Source: an uncultured Balneolaceae bacterium | GTDB lineage: Bacteria; Bacteroidota; Rhodothermia; Balneolales; Balneolaceae | Assembly (NCBI GenBank): GCA_938003885.1 | Contig: CALKWT010000097.1 | Span: 1 to 11,379, forward strand | Reading direction: 5' to 3' | Length of the DNA stretch: 11,379 nt | Shown: positions 7,741-11,379 of the stretch, piece after piece | How the letters are laid out: the number at the start of each line of letters is the position of its first letter | Numbering within the stretch: the first letter of the stretch is position 1 | Position numbers and translations under genes: made by a program | The notes under the pieces: model-generated | The model's database searches: none | The model's input: the letters and a program-made list of their open reading frames with translations, nothing else | Told to the model about the DNA's origin: nothing

Positions 7741-8627
7741 TGGATTACTTTTTAGGACTTCTCATTAACGGTATCCTGGTCGGGGCCATCGATTCGATGG
7801 TGGCCCTCGGTTTTGTGCTGATCTACAAAGCCTCCAATGTGCTGAACTTTGCCCAGGGAGAGCTGCTGATGATCGGTGCTTATATCTGCCTCGAACTGGT
7901 TTTTCAGCTTCAGATTGGCATCATCGGTGCGTTTGCCATCACTCTGATCATCATGAGCATCATGGCACTTCTCATCGAGCGCCTGGTGTTGAGGCGGATG
8001 ATGGGATCACCGGTGATGAGTGTGGTGATGGTAACCATTGGAATTGGGATCATCCTCCGGTCGATCGTACTCATGGTGTGGGGGCCCATCACTCTGCACT
8101 TTCCAACGGTAGTGGAAGATGTCCCGATCGATTTGGGTGTGGTACGGGTAAGTGTGGTCTATATCTACAGTTTTCTGGTAAGCCTGATGTTTATGATCTT
8201 TTTTGCGCTTTTCTTCAGGTTCTCCCAAACCGGCCTGGTGATGCGGGCCACGGCCAGTTCACAGGTTGCTGCCCGCAGTGTGGGCGTACCCCTTCACCGG
8301 GTCTTTGCTCTTGCGTGGGTGGTGGCTGCGGTGGTTTCGGCGGCCGGGGGAGTGATTACCGGCAATATCGCAGGGCTGACGCCTGAGCTGAGCGCCTACG
8401 GTGTTCGCGTCTTCCCGGCGGTTATTCTGGGCGGCCTGGACAGTATCGTTGGTACGACCATTGCGGGTGTATTGATTGGAGTTATGGAAGAGCTGGGCGG
8501 TGGATACCTGCGCGATCTGACCGGTTTGAGCGGACTCGGGCCTGTCCTTCCGTTCATTGTATTGATTGTGATTTTGTGGGTGCGCCCGCAGGGGTTGATG
8601 GGCAGCAAGCAGGTGGAGAGGTTGTGA
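7740..8627 (+). CDS. livH: LivH-type ABC transporter inner-membrane permease
   Basis: A 295-residue, strongly hydrophobic protein with about eight predicted membrane segments. Conserved LivH features are the N-terminal ALGFVLIYKASNVLNFAQGE (22-41) with the family NFAxGE motif, and the C-terminal cytoplasmic loop GVRVFPAVILGGLDSIVGT (221-239) that contacts the ATPase. It would form the inner-membrane channel with LivM. A strong Shine-Dalgarno sequence, GGGGAGG (7729-7735), sits 4 nt before the ATG inside the end of livG, which supports this start. The gene ends at 8627, followed by an unusually long spacer before livM, although these two permease genes are normally adjacent. Confidence 0.93.
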   Translation: MDYFLGLLINGILVGAIDSMVALGFVLIYKASNVLNFAQGELLMIGAYICLELVFQLQIGIIGAFAITLIIMSIMALLIERLVLRRMMGSPVMSVVMVTIGIGIILRSIVLMVWGPITLHFPTVVEDVPIDLGVVRVSVVYIYSFLVSLMFMIFFALFFRFSQTGLVMRATASSQVAARSVGVPLHRVFALAWVVAAVVSAAGGVITGNIAGLTPELSAYGVRVFPAVILGGLDSIVGTTIAGVLIGVMEELGGGYLRDLTGLSGLGPVLPFIVLIVILWVRPQGLMGSKQVERL

Positions 8628-8887
8628 ACGTGCAGATCATCAAACAGTTCAAAATTCATGAACAGGGCCCTCTGTGGGAAGTTTTTGGCATCGGAACGCA
8701 ACGCTGCATCGGCCCAAAAATGGTATGGGACACCCTTCAGGGAAGCAGTTTCCGTGGTGTTAAAGGGGTTGCCGGGATCCCTGCAATCTGTGAGACAGTT
8801 CCGCAGCCCCTCAGATCTGCAACAGAGCCTATCAGCAACAAGTCAGATACGCACGGCACAGAACGTGCCATCTGCAATAACAGATAA
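8624..8887 (+). CDS. Doubtful 87-residue open frame overlapping the livH stop
   Basis: A GTG at 8624 overlaps the livH stop codon (GTGA) and follows GGAGAGG (8614-8620) at close spacing, an arrangement often seen with translational coupling. The frame runs 87 codons to TAA at 8885-8887 and begins VNVQIIKQFKIHEQGPLWEVFG. I recognise no family, domain, signal peptide or membrane segment, and the second half (SNKSDTHGTERAICNNR) does not look protein-like. Another forward frame (8658-8891) is open over the same stretch, so the lack of stops may be due to composition. Read-through RNA structure is an equally good explanation for this spacer. Confidence 0.2.
   Translation: MNVQIIKQFKIHEQGPLWEVFGIGTQRCIGPKMVWDTLQGSSFRGVKGVAGIPAICETVPQPLRSATEPISNKSDTHGTERAICNNR
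8765..8810 (+). other. Long imperfect RNA hairpin in the livH-livM spacer
   Basis: GGGGTTG (8765-8771) pairs with CAGCCCC (8804-8810), including one G-U pair. After one bulged C, CGGGA (8773-8777) pairs with TTCCG (8799-8803), including one G-U pair. A small apical stem, CTGT/ACAG (8788-8791 with 8795-8798), closes a 3-nt loop. In total 16 pairs fold within 46 nt. No T-run follows, so this is not a simple terminator. It may be an mRNA-stability or processing element between two permease genes, or part of an uncharacterised RNA. The rest of the 301-nt spacer (8628-8928) shows only the doubtful open frame and the second hairpin at 8844-8874. Confidence 0.45.
8844..8874 (+). other. Second hairpin in the livH-livM spacer
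   Basis: CAGAT (8844-8848) pairs with ATCTG (8870-8874), and GGCAC (8855-8859) pairs with GTGCC (8865-8869) over a 5-nt loop. A 6-nt bulge lies on the left side. The structure is weaker than the one at 8765-8810 and lies 54 nt before the livM start codon. Confidence 0.3.
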
Positions 8888-8928
8888 TTGAAACGAACTA
8901 CCTGAACGACAGAATCGACGGACACAGG

Positions 8929-9948
8929 ATGCAGCAACAAATTCCGGGACAGCCTCTTTTAGAAACCAGACTCGATCGCTACGGCGCGGCAGCGCTCATT
9001 CTTGTTCTGATACTCCTTTCTCAACTTTTGTCGGGCTATCATGTATCCCTTCTGACCACCATCACCATTTTTTCCCTGGCCGCTATGGGGCTGAACCTGC
9101 TTTCCGGCAATGCGGGCCTCATCTCGATAGCGCATGCTGCCTTTATGGGGCTTGGAGCTTTTTCGGCCGCCTGGTTTGTGATCGACCTGGGTGTGCCACT
9201 GCTGATCGCCATCCTTCTGGCTGGAGTGGTTTCGGCGATTGTCGGCCTGCTCTTTGGGCTGCCCTCGTTGCGTCTTAGCGGCGTCTATCTGATTATGGCC
9301 ACTTTTGCCGCCCAGATGATTCTCTATTGGTTTTTCGAGCAGGCGCTCTGGCTTACAAAAAGCCCGGATGGGCGGCCGGTCGGCACAGCATCGATCGGGA
9401 GCTTTCATTTTGACAACCCCTCCCAATACTACCTGCTGGTTTTGGCGTTCACTGTGGCCGGGGCCGTCGTCTATCTCAACATCCTGCGTTCCGGGCTTGG
9501 ACGGGCGATGGAGGCGGTTCGCGACCTTCCGGTGGTGGGGCAGCTGATGGGAATTAACCTTCAAAGAACCCAACTGACCGCTTTTGCTGTGGGACATTTC
9601 TACGCCGGGATTGCGGGAGCGCTCTACGGTTGGCATCTGCAGTTTGTGGCTACCGAAGCGTTCAGCCTGATGCGCTCTATTGAGATGCTGGTGCTCATCA
9701 TTATCGGCGGGCTGGGATCTCTTGCCGGTGCCGTACTGGGTGCCGGATTCATCGTGCTGGTTCCGGAGCTGTTGGACATGGCCGGCAACCGTCTCTTTAC
9801 TGACCTATCGGTGATTGCACCGATCCGACTTGGTGTTTTCGGGCTTCTGGTTGTACTCTTTTTAATCTACGAGCCGCATGGGCTGGCTAAAAGCTGGAGA
9901 AAGCTGATCAGATATCTGGACGGGAGAATCTTTAAAACAAGGGTTTGA
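8929..9948 (+). CDS. livM: LivM-type ABC transporter inner-membrane permease
   Basis: A 339-residue polytopic membrane protein, the second permease subunit of the HAAT importer. After a short cytoplasmic start, several hydrophobic segments begin at about residue 20. The LivM hallmark AAMGLNLLSGNAGLISIAHA (51-70) is followed by AFMGLGAFSA. The C-terminal ATPase-contact loop is IIGGLGSLAGAVLGAGF (258-274), and the family ending is LIYEPHGLAKSWRK. The length is typical. ATG at 8929 is preceded only by a weak AGG (8926-8928), so the start is supported by homology more than by a ribosome binding site. The gene is separated from livH by 301 nt and from the binding-protein gene by 253 nt, both unusual for this operon type. 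Confidence 0.93.
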   Translation: MQQQIPGQPLLETRLDRYGAAALILVLILLSQLLSGYHVSLLTTITIFSLAAMGLNLLSGNAGLISIAHAAFMGLGAFSAAWFVIDLGVPLLIAILLAGVVSAIVGLLFGLPSLRLSGVYLIMATFAAQMILYWFFEQALWLTKSPDGRPVGTASIGSFHFDNPSQYYLLVLAFTVAGAVVYLNILRSGLGRAMEAVRDLPVVGQLMGINLQRTQLTAFAVGHFYAGIAGALYGWHLQFVATEAFSLMRSIEMLVLIIIGGLGSLAGAVLGAGFIVLVPELLDMAGNRLFTDLSVIAPIRLGVFGLLVVLFLIYEPHGLAKSWRKLIRYLDGRIFKTRV

Positions 9949-10199
9949 TAAAACAATTTTCTTTATTCAATTTAACCAGGGCAGCACCTTCAATGAATAA
10001 TCAAACTCTATTTTCGGGATTCTCTGGTCAGTTCCCCTTATGGGGATCGGGACCCTGCATCCCATTTTTTAACCCGGTTCCTCAGCTGTTCACTGAAACG
10101 TCATCTACACGATTCGAACCAAAATACTCTGCAAAGAACAGGGCCATTAAACAAAATCAGAAAAAAGGCACTCCCTACTCATTCCAAAACACTCAATAG
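9945..10199 (+). CDS. Doubtful 84-residue open frame between livM and the binding-protein gene
   Basis: A TTG at 9945 overlaps the livM stop codon (TTGA), and the frame runs 84 codons to TAG at 10197-10199, 2 nt before the next ATG. The predicted peptide (MIKQFSLFNLTRAAP start, NQKKGTPYSFQNTQ end) matches no family I know. It has no signal peptide, no domain and no ribosome binding site. Codons are more A+T-rich than in the flanking genes, as expected for non-coding spacer. The sequence also folds into the terminator-like structure at 10033-10070, which argues for a leader region rather than a gene. Confidence 0.15.
   Translation: MIKQFSLFNLTRAAPSMNNQTLFSGFSGQFPLWGSGPCIPFFNPVPQLFTETSSTRFEPKYSAKNRAIKQNQKKGTPYSFQNTQ
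10033..10070 (+). terminator. Terminator-like hairpin with competing anti-terminator stem
   Basis: ATGGGGAT (10040-10047) pairs with ATCCCAT (10059-10065) with one bulged G over an 11-nt loop, followed at once by a run of six T (10065-10070), the shape of a modest intrinsic terminator. The same GGGG (10042-10045) can instead pair with CCCC (10034-10037) in the 5-bp stem TCCCC/GGGGA with loop TTAT, which would dismantle the terminator stem. This is the topology of an attenuator, sited about 130 nt upstream of the binding-protein start. It could also simply lower read-through from livM. The rest of the spacer (9949-10201) is A+T-rich with no clear promoter consensus. Confidence 0.4.
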
Positions 10200-10201
10200 T
10201 T

Positions 10202-11350
10202 ATGACACACTCAAAAATCAGAATCATCCTTGTACTAACTATACTGGCAACCCTCACGCTACTCTTCAGCAGCTGTGAGCCAGCGGAGGAAGAAGGAACC
10301 ATCCGGATCGGACAGATCACAAACAGAACCGGTGACACCTCGGATGTAGGGATCCCTCTGGCCGACGGGGCCCGTGATGCATGGAACTGGATCAACAATG
10401 AGTTAGGGGGAGTCCGCGGCCGTCCGGTTCGCCTGATTGAACGGGAGGCGGGTTACAATGTGCCCCGGACCATTGCCCTTTTTCGTGAACTGACCGGGGA
10501 TTATGGGGTTCAGCTGATTCATGGTTTCGGTACGCCGGACAGCGAGGCGGTGATGGAACTGGCAGCCCGCCAGAAGGTGGTTTATATGCCGACCTCTTAT
10601 GATGAGCGGTTCGTCAATCCGGAAATAGCCCCCTATTTTTTCATCACCAATGCCGACTACTCCACCGCCGGACGAAGTGCGGTACGCTATGTGGCTGAGC
10701 AGGGAGCGACATTGGGACTTGCCCGCAGCCCGGGAGGGTTCGGTATGGCACCGATTGCTGCTATCAAGGAGGAAGCAGAACGGCAGGGTGTGGCCATTGT
10801 CTCGGAGCAGGATATCGAGTACTCGCCCACATCGGCTGTACAACAGGCACTCGCCCTGCGGGATGCAGGCGCCGACTATATCTGGATGGGAAATACCCAT
10901 ACGGCGATGTCTGTTCTTGCAAGGGATCTCCGCAGGCAGGAGAGCGATGCAATCCTTATAGGGAATATTTATGCCGGTGATGAAAACTTCCTTCGTACGG
11001 CCGGCGCGGATGCGGAAGGGCACCTCTCCATGTACGGATCGGTCTCTTATGGTGATACCTCAGTAGAGATCATGGAAGCGATTATGGCAGCCAATTATCA
11101 CACTCCCAGTACGCACTACATTCGTGGATGGGCTCAGGCACTGCTGGTGGCAGAAGTGATGGGAATGGCCATAGACAGAGAGCTGGAACTGACAGGCGAG
11201 AACCTGAGAGATATGTTTTACGAACTGGAAGATTTCTCGCCGGGAGGCCTGATTCCTCCAGTTAACTACAGCCCGGAGGATCACCGGCCCAACAGCGTCT
11301 CCTCAATCTATCAGGTTCAGAATGGCGAGTGGGTAAAAATATGGGAATAG
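10202..11350 (+). CDS. Lipoprotein substrate-binding protein of the Liv/HAAT ABC importer
   Basis: A 382-residue protein of the type-I periplasmic-binding-protein family (Peripla_BP_6 / LivK-like). A hydrophobic signal ends in FSSC with the lipidated Cys25, so the protein is membrane-anchored rather than free in the periplasm. The mature part opens with TIRIGQITNRTGDTSDVG, which matches the family's IGxxxxxTGxxxxxG ligand-loop region. It continues with DAWNWINNELGGVRGRPVRL (the usual INxxGGVxGRxI element), ELTGDYGVQLIHGFGTPDSE, YFFITNADYSTAGRSAVRYV and RDAGADYIWMGN. The family binds branched-chain amino acids, amides, urea, aromatic acids and other small solutes, and the specificity here is not predictable. 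The gene follows the permeases, an order different from the common binding-protein-first layout. Residues after the lipid Cys are acidic (EPAEEE). In some Bacteroidota acidic residues there promote surface export, but the match is weak. ATG at 10202 is chosen because the signal peptide starts there. Confidence 0.92.
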   Translation: MTHSKIRIILVLTILATLTLLFSSCEPAEEEGTIRIGQITNRTGDTSDVGIPLADGARDAWNWINNELGGVRGRPVRLIEREAGYNVPRTIALFRELTGDYGVQLIHGFGTPDSEAVMELAARQKVVYMPTSYDERFVNPEIAPYFFITNADYSTAGRSAVRYVAEQGATLGLARSPGGFGMAPIAAIKEEAERQGVAIVSEQDIEYSPTSAVQQALALRDAGADYIWMGNTHTAMSVLARDLRRQESDAILIGNIYAGDENFLRTAGADAEGHLSMYGSVSYGDTSVEIMEAIMAANYHTPSTHYIRGWAQALLVAEVMGMAIDRELELTGENLRDMFYELEDFSPGGLIPPVNYSPEDHRPNSVSSIYQVQNGEWVKIWE

Positions 11351-11379
11351 ACCACAGCATCAATTGAAAAGGTTGTATC

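Noticed and set aside
8658..8891. A 77-residue forward open frame in the livH-livM spacer starting with ATG.
   Set aside because: It has no ribosome binding site and no recognisable similarity, and it overlaps another open frame and the predicted hairpins.
8959..9636. A 225-codon reverse-strand open frame, with similar ones at 4025-4573 and 5350-6051.
   Set aside because: Each is antisense to a gene with clear family motifs (LivM, HEAT region, FG-GAP propeller), and the translations are compositionally odd with no recognisable domain.

Overview
The window suggests a Bacteroidota-type bacterium (broad sense, including Rhodothermota/Balneolota-like lineages). The evidence is a SusC C-terminus directly followed by a SusD/RagB lipoprotein, an FG-GAP propeller protein, a 3-keto-disaccharide hydrolase (DUF1080) and a membrane-bound-dehydrogenase-type propeller, together with mostly weak Shine-Dalgarno sequences. 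By eye the base composition is about half G+C and many exported proteins are acidic, which would fit a marine or halophilic member. The exact lineage is inference. Every supported gene lies on the + strand.

Layout, left half (1-6921), an exported glycan-use type locus. Only the last nine codons of a SusC-like TonB-dependent receptor are present. A SusD-like gene follows (55-1812), interrupted by an in-frame TAG at 829-831 with intact homology on both sides. Next is a 964-residue secreted protein (1873-4767) that joins a complete type-1 copper (cupredoxin) domain, a beta-sandwich-like middle region, a PVC-type dehydrogenase beta-propeller and HEAT-like repeats, with no cytochrome c motif. A predicted seven-bladed FG-GAP propeller (4777-6054) follows after 9 nt. 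After a 207-nt spacer carrying a three-copy 9-mer and a hairpin comes a DUF1080 hydrolase (6262-6921).

Layout, right half (6952-11350), an ABC importer of the branched-chain amino acid/amide (Liv/HAAT) class. It has ATPase LivG, permease LivH (1-nt overlap with livG), permease LivM and a lipoprotein substrate-binding protein placed last. The second ATPase (LivF) is not in the window and may lie just downstream. The two long spacers (8628-8928 and 9949-10201) hold candidate RNA structures: a long hairpin between livH and livM, and a terminator/anti-terminator-like arrangement before the binding-protein gene. Each spacer also has a weak 84-87-codon open frame that overlaps the preceding stop codon.

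Working model (inference): the SusCD pair takes up or captures a glycan or glycoside. The cupredoxin-propeller protein could oxidise a substrate and pass electrons to its own copper site. The DUF1080 protein could cleave a 3-keto-glycoside, and the Liv-type importer could take up a small product or an unrelated solute. No glycoside hydrolase, Gfo/Idh/MocA oxidoreductase or regulator is visible, so the substrate is unknown.
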